Both the position numbers and the translations under genes were made by a program. Shown here piece by piece: positions 21,497 through 29,777 of a stretch of 52,141 nt of DNA. The notes under the pieces were generated by a model. The model had not been told where the DNA came from and searched no databases. It saw only the letters and a list, made by a program, of their open reading frames with translations. The stretch spans positions 1 through 52,141 of the forward strand of contig NZ_SLVM01000023.1 of NCBI RefSeq assembly GCF_004339675.1, in the 5' to 3' direction. Position 1 is the first letter of the stretch; each line of letters begins with the position of its first letter. This DNA is from Rhodovulum steppense. Lineage in GTDB: Bacteria > Pseudomonadota > Alphaproteobacteria > Rhodobacterales > Rhodobacteraceae.

Positions 21497-22186
21497 ATGG
21501 AAGGCTACAAGCGCTACGCGATCTATTTCGCGCCGGAACCCGGGCCGCTGGCAGAGTTCGGCGCGGCGTGGCTGGGCTGGGATCCGCTGGCGGGAACGAC
21601 ACGGACGCCGCTCCGGCTGCTGGGGCTGCCCTGCAAGATCGCCGAACTGACCGAGACACCCCGCCGCTACGGGTTCCATGCCACGATCAAGCCGCCCTTC
21701 CGGCTGATCGAGGGCAGCGATATCGCGCTTCTGCACCGCTCGGCCGCGGCCTTGGCGGGGCAGTTGAAGCCGGTGCTTCTGGACGGGCTTCAGATCTCGC
21801 GTCTGTCGGGCTTTCTGGCACTTACGGCCCGGGGCGACAGCCGCACGCTGTCGGCGCTGGCGGGCAGCGTGGTCGAGGCGCTTGACGGGTTCCGCGCGCC
21901 CCCCCTGCCCGAAGAGATCGCGCGCCGCGACCCCGACCGGCTGAGCGCCCGCCAGAGGCGGATTCTGGAACGCTGGGGCTATCCTTATGTGATGGAGGAA
22001 TTCCGCTTCCACCTGACGCTGACCGGCCCGCTCAAGGACGCGGAGGCCGAACGCACCCGCGCGGTGCTTTCGCCGGTACTGCAGCCGCTGATCGACCGGC
22101 CGCTCCGGATCGCAAGCCTGTGCCTGTTCGGCGAGGCCGAGGATGGGCGCTTCTACAACCTGCATCGCTACACCCTCTCGGGCTGA
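21497..22186 (+). CDS. DUF1045 putative phosphonate metabolism protein, 2H phosphoesterase-like
   Basis: A 229-residue protein with two H-x-T motifs, GFHATIKPPF (His61, Thr63) and RFHLTLTGPL (His172, Thr174), the hallmark of the 2H phosphoesterase fold that opens cyclic phosphates or ligates RNA. The family is known as a C-P lyase operon neighbour. No phnP gene, which normally opens 5-phosphoribosyl 1,2-cyclic phosphate, is visible in this cluster, so this protein is a plausible substitute (inference). It is divergent from phnM and its last 19 bp overlap the 3' end of phnN on the opposite strand. Confidence 0.88.
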   Translation: MEGYKRYAIYFAPEPGPLAEFGAAWLGWDPLAGTTRTPLRLLGLPCKIAELTETPRRYGFHATIKPPFRLIEGSDIALLHRSAAALAGQLKPVLLDGLQISRLSGFLALTARGDSRTLSALAGSVVEALDGFRAPPLPEEIARRDPDRLSARQRRILERWGYPYVMEEFRFHLTLTGPLKDAEAERTRAVLSPVLQPLIDRPLRIASLCLFGEAEDGRFYNLHRYTLSG

Positions 22187-22710
22187 AGCGCGGCCAACAT
22201 GGCGGCAACCGCCTGCTCCAGCGCTCCATCATTCTCGATCCGCGTGATACACAACCCGGAGGGCAGGGCATAGCCCGCTCGCCCCAGCCGCGCCGCGATC
22301 TCGTCCGCGCTTTCCCGGCCCCGCCCCGCCAGCCGCCAAGCCAGCGTCTCGGGCCGCGCGGTGACATGCAGCACGCGCAGCCGCGGATAGCGCGCAGCCG
22401 CCTCGCCCAATACCGCGCGCGAACCGTTGAACAGAACGTCCCGCCCCTCGGCCAGCACCTCGTCGATGGCGCTCGGAATCCCGTAGCACAGCCCATGCGC
22501 CCGCCAGTGCAGCGCGAAGCCGCCCGCGGCGCGCAGCCGCGCAAATTCCGCCTCGGTCACGGCGTCGAACGCCTCGCCCCCCGCATCGGGCGCGCGCGTG
22601 ATGACCCGGCGCACCAGATGGCACAGCGGATGCCGGTCACGGACCGCCGCCAGCAGCGTGTCCTTGCCAACGCCCGATGGACCGACCACTGCGAAAAGCC
22701 GTCCCGCCAT
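22168..22710 (-). CDS. phnN: ribose 1,5-bisphosphokinase
   Basis: A 180-residue P-loop kinase that makes phosphoribosyl pyrophosphate from ribose 1,5-bisphosphate at the end of the C-P lyase route. Residues 10-17 read GPSGVGKD, and RVITRAPDAGGEAFDAV and RHPLCHLVRR follow the guanylate-kinase-like pattern of PhnN. Its start shares a base with the phnL stop. It is the last gene of phnGHIJKLN, and its tail overlaps DUF1045 on the opposite strand. Confidence 0.94.
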   Translation of the reverse strand: MAGRLFAVVGPSGVGKDTLLAAVRDRHPLCHLVRRVITRAPDAGGEAFDAVTEAEFARLRAAGGFALHWRAHGLCYGIPSAIDEVLAEGRDVLFNGSRAVLGEAAARYPRLRVLHVTARPETLAWRLAGRGRESADEIAARLGRAGYALPSGLCITRIENDGALEQAVAAMLAALQPERV

Positions 22711-23390
22711 CAGCCCGCCCCCGAGGCAAAATCCGACACATCCACCTCGCGGTCGCAGACCCGAGCACGCGCCTCGGCGTCATGGAAGATGCCCAGGATC
22801 GCCGCGCCTCGCGCCTTGGCCGCCTCGATCAGGCTCAGCACCACCTCGCGGTTCACCGGATCAAGGCTCGCCGTCGGTTCGTCGAGCAACAGCGCGGGGT
22901 AATCATGGGCAAACCCGCGGGCGATGTTCACCCGCTGCTGCTCCCCCCCCGAGAAGGTAGTCGGGCTCAACTCCCAGAGCGGCGCGGGAATGTTCAGCCG
23001 CGCCAGCAATGCCTCGGCCCGCTCCCGCGCCCGCTCCCCGGGCCAGCCCAGGGCCAGCAAGGGCTCGGCCACCACAGCGCGCGTCGGAACCCGCGGCACG
23101 ACGCGAAGGAACTGGCTGACATAGCCCAGCGTCCGTCGCCGCAGCGCGACGACCTCGAAGGGCGCGGCCCGCACCAGATCGACGCCCCCCACCACGATCC
23201 GCCCGGCATGGGCAAGGTAATTGCCATAGACCATCCGCATCAGCGTCGACTTCCCCGCACCCGAGGCGCCGGTAAGCGCCACGCATTCGCCCGGCGCGAC
23301 TGACAACGTCGCCTCGCGCAGCACCTCGATCACCGCGCCGCCCTGATTGTGCAGGGTAAAGCGCTTGGCCACGCCCTCGATCTCGATCAT
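22710..23390 (-). CDS. phnL: C-P lyase system ATP-binding protein PhnL
   Basis: A 226-residue ABC-type ATPase of the C-P lyase complex, not a transporter. Walker A GASGAGKST, signature FSGGEQQRV and Walker B ALLLDEP are complete. The start is MIEIEGVAKRF at 23390; the frame is open to 23495 but that part overlaps the phnK 3' end and has no family similarity. PhnL acts with PhnI, PhnG and PhnH in transferring the phosphonate onto ATP. It is separated from phnK by 61 bp. Confidence 0.95.
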   Translation of the reverse strand: MIEIEGVAKRFTLHNQGGAVIEVLREATLSVAPGECVALTGASGAGKSTLMRMVYGNYLAHAGRIVVGGVDLVRAAPFEVVALRRRTLGYVSQFLRVVPRVPTRAVVAEPLLALGWPGERARERAEALLARLNIPAPLWELSPTTFSGGEQQRVNIARGFAHDYPALLLDEPTASLDPVNREVVLSLIEAAKARGAAILGIFHDAEARARVCDREVDVSDFASGAG

Positions 23391-23451
23391 ACAGCCCTGC
23401 CCTTCTTCTTGGCGTAAATACCCATGACCCGCCCTGCCCCACGCGCTGCCC

Positions 23452-24285
23452 TCAGACCTGCAGGACCGAACTGACCAGAAGCTGCGTATAGGCATGCTGG
23501 GGATCGTCCAGCACCTGATCGGTCAGCCCGGCCTCGACCACCCGCCCGCCCTTCATCACGATCAGCCGATCCGCCAGAAGCCGGACAACCGCCAGGTCAT
23601 GGGTGACGACGATCGCGCTCAGCCCCATGCCGCGCACAAGGCCGCGCATCAGATCCAGAAGCCGCGCCTGCACGCTAACATCGAGCCCGCCGGTGGGTTC
23701 GTCCATGAACACCAGCCTTGGCCCGGTCACGAGGTTGCGCGCGATCTGAAGCCGCTGCTGCATGCCCCCCGAGAAAGATGCGGGCCGGTCGTCGATCCGG
23801 TCGGCCGCGATCTCGACCCGGTCCAGCCAGTCCAGCGCCTGGCCCCGGATCGCCGCGTAATGCCGCGCGCCCACCGCCATTAGTCGCTCGCCGACATTGC
23901 CGCCCGCCGAGACGCCCATCCTCAACCCGTCGCGCGGATTCTGATGGACGAAGGCCCAGTCGGTACGCGCCAGACGCCGCCGCTCGGGTTCGGCCATCCT
24001 GCGCATGTCCACCAGCCCCGCCCCGCGCATGTCAAACAGGATCTCGCCGACATCGGGCGCCAGATGCCCTGCCAGGCAATTCAGCAGGGTCGACTTGCCC
24101 GAGCCGCTTTCGCCCACGATCCCGATCACCTCACCGGGCCAAAGCTCGAAGGACACGTCGGCACAGCCGATCCGCGCCCCCCAGGATTTCGAAACACCCC
24201 GGACGGCGAGCAACGGCGCCTCCGGGCGCCAGGCATCTTCCGGAAAGTGTCGGCAGGGTTCTTCACAGCAGTCTTGCGCGCTCAT
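23452..24285 (-). CDS. phnK: C-P lyase system ATP-binding protein PhnK
   Basis: A 277-residue ABC ATPase that docks on the PhnG-H-I-J core. Walker A GESGSGKST, signature FSGGMQQRLQIARN and Walker B LVFMDEPTGGLDVS are present. The start is the ATG at 24285, overlapping the phnJ stop (ATGA). The N-terminal stretch before the ABC domain (about 25 residues, including CCEEPC) is longer and more cysteine-rich than in E. coli PhnK, which could mean a slightly later start or an extra tail. Confidence 0.95.
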   Translation of the reverse strand: MSAQDCCEEPCRHFPEDAWRPEAPLLAVRGVSKSWGARIGCADVSFELWPGEVIGIVGESGSGKSTLLNCLAGHLAPDVGEILFDMRGAGLVDMRRMAEPERRRLARTDWAFVHQNPRDGLRMGVSAGGNVGERLMAVGARHYAAIRGQALDWLDRVEIAADRIDDRPASFSGGMQQRLQIARNLVTGPRLVFMDEPTGGLDVSVQARLLDLMRGLVRGMGLSAIVVTHDLAVVRLLADRLIVMKGGRVVEAGLTDQVLDDPQHAYTQLLVSSVLQV

Positions 24286-25136
24286 CCCTCGGCCTCCGTA
24301 CATGCCTGTGACCGCCGCCCCTCGCAATGATCGGTATCCGAGCAGACGAACATCCGCCCCCCTGCATCGTCGACGATCACCTCGTCGAGATAGCTCTCCT
24401 CGGACCCGCACAGCGCACAGGACAGCCCGCCCTTGCGCGCCTCGAAGGGATGGTCCTCGAAATCCAGGCTCACGACGCGGGTATGGGGAGGCACCGCATA
24501 GATGCGTTGCTCGCGCCCAGCGCCGAACAGCTGGATCGCCGCCATCTCCATCTTGGGATTGTCGAATTTCGGTATCGGCGAGGGATCCATCACATAGCGT
24601 CCCTCCACCTTGACCGGATAGGCATAGGCCGTCGCGATCTCGCCATGTCGCGCGATGTCCTCGTAAAGCTTGACATGCATCAGCCCGTATTCCTCCAGCG
24701 CATGCATCTTGCGCGTCTCGGTTTCGCGCGGTTCGAGAAAGCGCAGCGGTTCGGGAATCGGCACCTGGTAGACGAGGATCTGGCCCTCGCGCAGCGGGTC
24801 CTCGGGGATACGGTGGCGGGTCTGGATGACGCTTGCCTCGGTGGTGCGCGTCGTGGTCGACACCCCCGCCGTCTTCTGAAAGAACCTGCGGATCGAGACG
24901 GCGTTCGTAGTGTCGTCCGCGCCCTGATCGATCACCTTCAGCGAATCATTCGGGGTCAGCACAGAAGCCGTGACCTGCACGCCCCCTGTCCCCCAGCCAT
25001 AAGGCATCGGCATCTCGCGGCTGGCGAAAGGTACCTGGTAACCCGGGATAGCCAGCGCTTTCAACAATGCCCGGCGGATCATCCGCTTTGTATGTTCGTC
25101 GAGATAGGCGAAATTGTATTGATCGGTTTCGGTCAT
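24282..25136 (-). CDS. phnJ: alpha-D-ribose 1-methylphosphonate 5-phosphate C-P lyase
   Basis: The radical-SAM-dependent enzyme that breaks the carbon-phosphorus bond, releasing an alkane and 5-phosphoribosyl 1,2-cyclic phosphate. It is 284 residues long. Gly32 in IPGYQVPF sits at the place of the E. coli glycyl radical, and cysteines 240, 243, 265 and 271 (SCALCGS ... VCSDTDHCEG) match the four conserved cysteines that bind the 4Fe-4S cluster and carry the thiyl radical. Nothing is missing. It overlaps phnK by four bases. Upstream lies a 222-bp gap to phnI that contains a small gene on the other strand. Confidence 0.97.
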   Translation of the reverse strand: MTETDQYNFAYLDEHTKRMIRRALLKALAIPGYQVPFASREMPMPYGWGTGGVQVTASVLTPNDSLKVIDQGADDTTNAVSIRRFFQKTAGVSTTTRTTEASVIQTRHRIPEDPLREGQILVYQVPIPEPLRFLEPRETETRKMHALEEYGLMHVKLYEDIARHGEIATAYAYPVKVEGRYVMDPSPIPKFDNPKMEMAAIQLFGAGREQRIYAVPPHTRVVSLDFEDHPFEARKGGLSCALCGSEESYLDEVIVDDAGGRMFVCSDTDHCEGRRSQACTEAEG

Positions 25137-25192
25137 CTTAACGCCCCATTTACCGGCGACCGAGAGCGCACACAGCGCAAGGAAGCCCGCCG

Positions 25193-25351
25193 ATGATCGA
25201 CTGGATCGCCACGATCACCTTCGACCAGATCGCCCTCAGCCTCGTAACGGTCGTCATCCTGCGCGAGGCAATGATCCTCGTTCTGCCCGACCGCGTGGCC
25301 GGCCCCGGGGGCTGGCTCATCGACACCGCCCCGGACCACGAAGAGGAATAG
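25193..25351 (+). CDS. 52-residue putative membrane microprotein, antisense inside the phn operon
   Basis: An ATG at 25193 with AAGGA at 25179-25183 (9-nt spacing) opens a 52-codon frame ending in TAG at 25349-25351, 7 bp before the phnI stop on the other strand. Nearly all codons end in G or C, as in neighbouring genes. A hydrophobic helix (about residues 9-31, DQIALSLVTVVILREAMILV) is followed by a Gly/Pro turn and an acidic tail (DTAPDHEEE). I recognise no family. It points against phnI and phnJ, and would have to be expressed from its own promoter within the phnI 3' end or nearby. Confidence 0.55.
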   Translation: MIDWIATITFDQIALSLVTVVILREAMILVLPDRVAGPGGWLIDTAPDHEEE

Positions 25352-25358
25352 CCGCAGA

Positions 25359-26450
25359 TCATTCCGCCACCGCCCGGACGGCGGACGTCGCAGCCGCCTC
25401 GGCCCGGATCCGACGCACCAGTTCCAGTTCGGACTGGAAGTCGACGTAATGCGGCAGCTTGATATGTTCGAGAAAGCCCGAGGCTTGGATGTTGTCGGCA
25501 TGGGCCAGCACGAACTCGGCATCCTGCGCCGGCGCGCCCACATTGTCCTCGCCCAGTTCCTCCCATCGCAGCGCCCGGTCGACCAGCGCCATCGAGATCG
25601 CCTTGCGCTCGGAATGGCCGAAGGCCAGGCCGTAGCCGCGAGTGAACTGCGGCGGTTCGGTCTTCGAGCCGGTGAACTGGTTCACCGTCTCGCACTCGGT
25701 CAGCACCACCTCGCCGATCTCGACCGCGAAGCCGAGTTCGGGGATCTCCATCTCGACCGCGACCATTCCCACGCGGAGCTCCCCCACGAAGGGATGGTTC
25801 CGCCCGTAACCGCGCTGGGTGGAATAGGCCATGCCCAGCACGAACCCCTCGTCGCCGCGGGTCAGCGCCTGAAGACGAAGCGCGCGGTCCGCAGGGAATT
25901 CCAGCGGTTCGCGGGTCAGGTCAGGGGGCGGGTCGTCGGACGGTGCCTCCTGCCCGATCAGCCCGTCGCGGTCCAGAAAACCGGTGATCCGCGGCATCGG
26001 TGCGTCGCAGGGCTCGGCCTGCGGCGCGGGCATCACCTCGCCTTCGGCGGCCAGCATGAAATCCAGAAGCCGGTGCGTGTAGTCGAAGGTCGGCCCCAGC
26101 ACCTGCCCCCCAGGCACATCCTTGAAGGTGGCCGAGATGCGCCGGTCGCAGGCCATGACGCCGGTATCCACGGGCCTCGACGCGCCCAACCGCGGCAGCG
26201 TGGTGCGATAGGCCCGGATCAGGAAGATCGCCTCGATCAGGTCGCCGCGGGCCTGCTTGATCGCCAGCGCCGCAAGATCGGGATCGTAAAGCGAACCCTC
26301 GGCCATCACCCGGTCGACCGCCAGCGCCAGTTGTTCGCGGATCTGCGCGACGGACAGGTCCGCAACGGACGGATCGCCCCGCCGTTCCTCGGCCAGCCAG
26401 GCATGGGCATTCTTGATCGCCCGCTCGCCGCCCTTGACCGCCACATACAT
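25359..26450 (-). CDS. phnI: C-P lyase complex subunit PhnI
   Basis: A 363-residue core subunit. PhnI is the nucleosidase that, with PhnG, PhnH and PhnL, swaps adenine of ATP for the phosphonate. The start is MYVAVKGGERAI at 26450, sharing a base with the phnH stop. Landmarks: GSLYDPDLAALAIKQARGD, RLLDFMLAAEGEV, MAYSTQRGYGRNHPFVGELR and FGHSERKAISMALVDRAL. Length is as expected. It is followed by a 222-bp gap before phnJ, unusual in a cluster whose other junctions are tight. Confidence 0.96.
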   Translation of the reverse strand: MYVAVKGGERAIKNAHAWLAEERRGDPSVADLSVAQIREQLALAVDRVMAEGSLYDPDLAALAIKQARGDLIEAIFLIRAYRTTLPRLGASRPVDTGVMACDRRISATFKDVPGGQVLGPTFDYTHRLLDFMLAAEGEVMPAPQAEPCDAPMPRITGFLDRDGLIGQEAPSDDPPPDLTREPLEFPADRALRLQALTRGDEGFVLGMAYSTQRGYGRNHPFVGELRVGMVAVEMEIPELGFAVEIGEVVLTECETVNQFTGSKTEPPQFTRGYGLAFGHSERKAISMALVDRALRWEELGEDNVGAPAQDAEFVLAHADNIQASGFLEHIKLPHYVDFQSELELVRRIRAEAAATSAVRAVAE

Positions 26451-27019
26451 CAGTCGGCCTCCACGATTGTCGTGCGCGGCAGCGCGGCAAGGCGCGCGCC
26501 CGCGGTGAAGAAGAAATCGAGCCCCAGCGGAAACAGCGCGCGATTGGCGCGGAACACCGCCACATCGGGCAGGTTCAGCCGATGCGCGGTCGCGATCCCC
26601 GGACCGGTCAGCCACGCGCCCGAGGGCGCCAACGCCGCCATCTCGACGATCAGGGTGGCCGAGCGATCGGGATAATCCGGCACGCCGATGCGGTAAGCAT
26701 CAAGCGGCAGGAGCCCCGCCCAATCGCCCACCGCAAGGGCGGCCTCCTCCCGCGCGACAAGGGGCGCGCCGGTATGGAATGTAATCCAGTCGCGGATCGC
26801 GGGCGCGTCATGGCCACCGGCCAGATGCACCGGCGTCGTGCCATCCGCCAGCACCAGCAACGCGCCGCCCGCCGCAACCGACATCGGCGCGGGTGGGGCT
26901 GCGCCCGCCATCTCGAAGATGCGGCCGGGTCGTGCCATCGCCTCCAGCATCGCACGAAAGGCGATGGCCGCCTCGCGGGGGGTATCGGCGAAGCCGCCGG
27001 TCAGCGTCCGCATCTCCAT
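26450..27019 (-). CDS. phnH: C-P lyase complex subunit PhnH
   Basis: A 189-residue subunit of the C-P lyase core with a PLP-transferase-like fold that lacks catalytic residues. GFADTPREAAIAFRAMLEAMARPGRI is the family's N-terminal signature, and LDFFFTAGARLAALPRTT its C-terminus. It starts 3 bp after the phnG stop, and its own stop overlaps phnI. Confidence 0.95.
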   Translation of the reverse strand: MEMRTLTGGFADTPREAAIAFRAMLEAMARPGRIFEMAGAAPPAPMSVAAGGALLVLADGTTPVHLAGGHDAPAIRDWITFHTGAPLVAREEAALAVGDWAGLLPLDAYRIGVPDYPDRSATLIVEMAALAPSGAWLTGPGIATAHRLNLPDVAVFRANRALFPLGLDFFFTAGARLAALPRTTIVEAD

Positions 27020-27022
27020 CGC

Positions 27023-27469
27023 TCAATCCTCTCCGCGGACCATGGTGAAGAACTCGACCCTGGTAGCCGCCGCCCGTGCCGCCCGCGCCTGCCGCTGCTG
27101 TTCCATCTGCGTGCTCAGTGGCACCAGCACCCGGTCGCGGCATTCCTCCGCACGGGCCGTCTGCATCAGCGCGTCGATCAGCGCGGCGCGGCGCGCCTTG
27201 TCCCGGTCGCGGCCCTGCACATGGGCATGACCGACCGCGCCCCCGTCAACGAGCCGCAGCGCGCAGCGCGTCACTGTCATCTCGCCCAGGTTGAAGGGCG
27301 CGCCCGTCCCGCCCATCCGGCCGCGCAGCATGACGCCGCCGGTCTCGGGCGGGCGCAGCCAGGCAAATCCGGGTTCGGAACCAAGACCGGCACACAGCTC
27401 GGCCAGCAGACCCGCAGGCGCGCGCGCCAGAAGCCCCATCCATTCCTTGCGTGTGTCGATGCAGCTCAT
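27023..27469 (-). CDS. phnG: C-P lyase complex subunit PhnG
   Basis: A 148-residue subunit, first gene of phnGHIJKLN. The start is MSCIDTRKEWMGLLARAP at 27469; the codons before it run into the operator-like palindrome. GEMTVTRCALRLVDGGAVGHAHVQGRDRDKA is the family's conserved centre, and the C-terminal helix is present. It is transcribed divergently from phnF across a 101-bp region holding a strong palindrome. Confidence 0.95.
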   Translation of the reverse strand: MSCIDTRKEWMGLLARAPAGLLAELCAGLGSEPGFAWLRPPETGGVMLRGRMGGTGAPFNLGEMTVTRCALRLVDGGAVGHAHVQGRDRDKARRAALIDALMQTARAEECRDRVLVPLSTQMEQQRQARAARAAATRVEFFTMVRGED

Positions 27470-27484
27470 TGGACAACTTGCCCG

Positions 27485-27514
27485 TTTGTCTAGATTTATA
27501 TACAACTAGACAAA
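27485..27514. promoter_or_regulatory. palindromic operator candidate for PhnF
   Basis: Perfect 9-bp inverted repeat TTTGTCTAG (27485-27493) and CTAGACAAA (27506-27514) with a 12-bp AT-rich centre. It lies between the divergent phnG and phnF starts, 16 bp from phnG and 57 bp from phnF. A GntR-family repressor gene beside it makes PhnF the obvious binder. The palindrome is seen; binding is inferred. Confidence 0.65.
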
Positions 27515-27570
27515 TCAATAGGCCCGGCGCAGGAGTCGCGCAAGGGCCCCGAAGGTGAAGATTTGATGAC

Positions 27571-28281
27571 ATGGGGCGGAACGCGCTGTGGAGCTCGATC
27601 GCGGCGACGCTGAAGGACGAGATCGGCGCAGGCCGCTATCGTCCGGGCGACAAGCTGCCCACCGAGGCAGAACTGGCACAGCGCTTCGGGGTCAACCGAC
27701 ACACGGTGCGCCGGGCGCTGGCATCGCTGGCCGAGGCCGGACTGACCCATGCAAGGCGCGGCGCGGGCGTCTTCGTCGCGGCGCAGCCCACCGAGTATCC
27801 AATCGGCCGCCGCGTCCGGTTCCACCACAATCTCAGGGCCGCCGGACAGACGCCAGACCGGAAGATCCTGCTTCTGGAAACACGCACCGCCGACCCGCGC
27901 GAGGCCGGGGCGCTTGGCCTGCCGCCCAGCGCGCCGGTTCATGTCTGCGAGGGCGTCTCGCTGGCCGATGGCGCGCCGCTGGCTCTGTTTCGCAGCGTGT
28001 TCCCGGCCGACCCCTTCCCCGGCCTGCTGGCGCTGCTTGCTGAGACCCGCTCGGTCACCGCAGCGCTCGCCCGCGCAGGCGTGTCCGACTATACCCGCGC
28101 CTCGACCCGACTGACGGCGAAACTGGCCACGCCGACCCAGGCGCTGCATCTTGCGCTGCGCGAGGGCGCCCCGATCTTGCGAGCCGTCGCGGTCAATGTC
28201 GACGCCGCGGGGCGGCCCGTCGAATATGGCCGTACCTGGTTCGCGGGCGACCGGGTCAGCCTGGTCGTGACGCCCGACTGA
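27571..28281 (+). CDS. phnF: phosphonate-responsive GntR-family transcriptional regulator
   Basis: A 236-residue HutC/FadR-type regulator. The winged helix (YRPGDKLPTEAELAQRFGVNRHTVRRALASLAEAGL, about 23-58) is followed by a UTRA ligand domain (about 78-235) with the HVCEGVSLADGAPLALFRS and PVEYGRTWFAGDRVSLVV blocks. It is divergent from phnG over a palindrome and probably represses phnGHIJKLN and itself when phosphate is available. Its stop shares a base with an ATG at 28281 that could start the next frame. Confidence 0.93.
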   Translation: MGRNALWSSIAATLKDEIGAGRYRPGDKLPTEAELAQRFGVNRHTVRRALASLAEAGLTHARRGAGVFVAAQPTEYPIGRRVRFHHNLRAAGQTPDRKILLLETRTADPREAGALGLPPSAPVHVCEGVSLADGAPLALFRSVFPADPFPGLLALLAETRSVTAALARAGVSDYTRASTRLTAKLATPTQALHLALREGAPILRAVAVNVDAAGRPVEYGRTWFAGDRVSLVVTPD

Positions 28282-28328
28282 TGGCATCGGCGCAGATCCA
28301 CGGGCCGGTGTCATACCCCCGATACAGA

Positions 28329-28358
28329 GACAGGTTATCCACAGGGACCAAACCTGTC
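28329..28358. promoter_or_regulatory. inverted repeat upstream of the second phnM-like gene
   Basis: GACAGGTT (28329-28336) and AACCTGTC (28351-28358) form a perfect 8-bp inverted repeat with a 14-bp centre that contains TTATCCACAG, a DnaA-box-like string. It lies just 13 bp before the ATG at 28371. It could be an operator; it differs from the phnF palindrome. The DnaA-box resemblance may be chance. Confidence 0.4.
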
Positions 28359-28370
28359 CCGAGTCAGACG

Positions 28371-29552
28371 ATGTCGCATTATCTGCCCCCCCTGCGGTTC
28401 ACCGGCGCCACGATCCTGCGCGATGGCGAGATGCAGCGCCGGTCGCTGGCCATCGCCGAGGGCAGGATCACGCGGGCCCCCCTGCCGGAGGTCAACCTGA
28501 GCGGCTATCTGATCCTGCCCGGGATCGTCGACCTGCATGGTGACGCCTTCGAGCGCCATATCGCACCCCGCCCCATGGCCCCATTCGCGCCATCCATCGG
28601 GCTGGCAGCGACCGACCGCGAGGCGGCGGCCAACGGGGTAACAACCGCCTGGCTGGCGCAGAGTTGGTCTTGGGAGGGGGGGCATCGCGGACCCGACCGA
28701 GCCGAGGCGCTGATGGACGCGCTCGACGCCTATCGCGCGCAGATGATGACCGATCTGCGCATCCAGATCCGCTGCGAGACGCATATGGTCGAGACCGGCC
28801 AGCGCCTGCTTGACGCCATCCGTCGTCACCGGATCGGGTATCTGGTGTTCAACAACCATCTCGACGAGGCCATCGAGACTGCGCGCACACGCCCCGATCG
28901 CCTGGCGCTCTGGGCAGCGCAGGCCGGGCAGTGCCCCGACGCCTACCGGGCACGGATCTCCGCCGCAGCAGCACAGTCGGGCGAGGTTCCGCGTCATCTG
29001 TGCCGTCTGGCCGATGCCTTCGACGAGATGGGCGTGATCTACGGCAGCCATGACGATCCCGACGGCGAAACGCGCGAGCGCTTTTCGATGATCGGGGCGC
29101 GCATCGCCGAGTTTCCCCTGACCCGCCGCGCGGCGGCCGCAGCCAAGGCAATGAACGATCCCGTGCTGCTGGGCGCGCCGAACGTGGTGCGCGGCGGATC
29201 GCAGGCGGGCAATGTCTCGGCGCTGGACCTGATCGCGCAAGGACTCTGCGATGCGCTGGTGTCGGATTACTACTACCCCGCGCTGACGCACGCGGCCTGG
29301 CGGCTGGTGGATAGCGGCCTGATGGACCTGCCGCGCGCCTGGGCGCTGATCTCGGAGCGGCCCGCAACGATCCTGCGCCTGCCCGACCGAGGGCGGCTCG
29401 ATCAGGGCCGCCGGGCCGACTTGTGCGTGGTCGATGCGCGGACGCGCGCGGTCGAGATGACGGTGGCCGGCGGACGGCTGACCTATCTCGCGGGAGAGGC
29501 CGCTCACCGCCTTGCCAGCAGGCTGCACAGGCTCGACATGGCGGCGGAATAG
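28371..29552 (+). CDS. PhnM-like amidohydrolase (second copy)
   Basis: A 393-residue paralogue of PhnM. GIVDLHGDAFERHIAPRP corresponds to the metal motif HTDNLERHIQPRP of the first copy, with Asp-Asn changed to Asp-Ala in that motif. RIQIRCETHMV, YGSHDDPDGETR and GAPNVVRGGSQAGNVSALDL follow in the same order. The rest differs markedly, so this is not a recent duplication. The start is taken at 28371; an ATG at 28281 overlapping the phnF stop would add 30 unusual residues that cross the inverted repeat. It follows phnF and may share its transcript. Substrate may differ from PhnM's. Confidence 0.85.
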   Translation: MSHYLPPLRFTGATILRDGEMQRRSLAIAEGRITRAPLPEVNLSGYLILPGIVDLHGDAFERHIAPRPMAPFAPSIGLAATDREAAANGVTTAWLAQSWSWEGGHRGPDRAEALMDALDAYRAQMMTDLRIQIRCETHMVETGQRLLDAIRRHRIGYLVFNNHLDEAIETARTRPDRLALWAAQAGQCPDAYRARISAAAAQSGEVPRHLCRLADAFDEMGVIYGSHDDPDGETRERFSMIGARIAEFPLTRRAAAAAKAMNDPVLLGAPNVVRGGSQAGNVSALDLIAQGLCDALVSDYYYPALTHAAWRLVDSGLMDLPRAWALISERPATILRLPDRGRLDQGRRADLCVVDARTRAVEMTVAGGRLTYLAGEAAHRLASRLHRLDMAAE

Positions 29553-29715
29553 GCATCGTCGGCCCGGCATTGTCGCGGTTCCGGCGTGCTTCGTTTGTCC
29601 CGGCGTTATCTGGGCTGCGTAAGATCGTCGGCATTCGAGGGGACCGGCGGAAGCATCGGTTTCGTGTTCTCGTCGAAAGACGGCCGGACGTTTTACCCAG
29701 TCTTTTCAGCGGTGT

Positions 29716-29742
29716 CGGGGGCGGCCTTTCGGGCAGCCCCCG
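29716..29742. terminator. hairpin between convergent genes
   Basis: CGGGGGC and GCCCCCG form a 7-bp stem around a 13-nt loop between the second phnM-like gene and the hexapeptide transferase. There is no clear T-run, so its terminator role rests on position. Confidence 0.4.
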
Positions 29743-29777
29743 TGTTCCCTTCAGAACGCAGGGAGCAGCACCATCCC

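Noticed and set aside
28337-28350. DnaA-box-like TTATCCACAG suggesting a replication origin
   Set aside because: A single box with no cluster, no AT-rich unwinding region and no dnaA or dnaN nearby.
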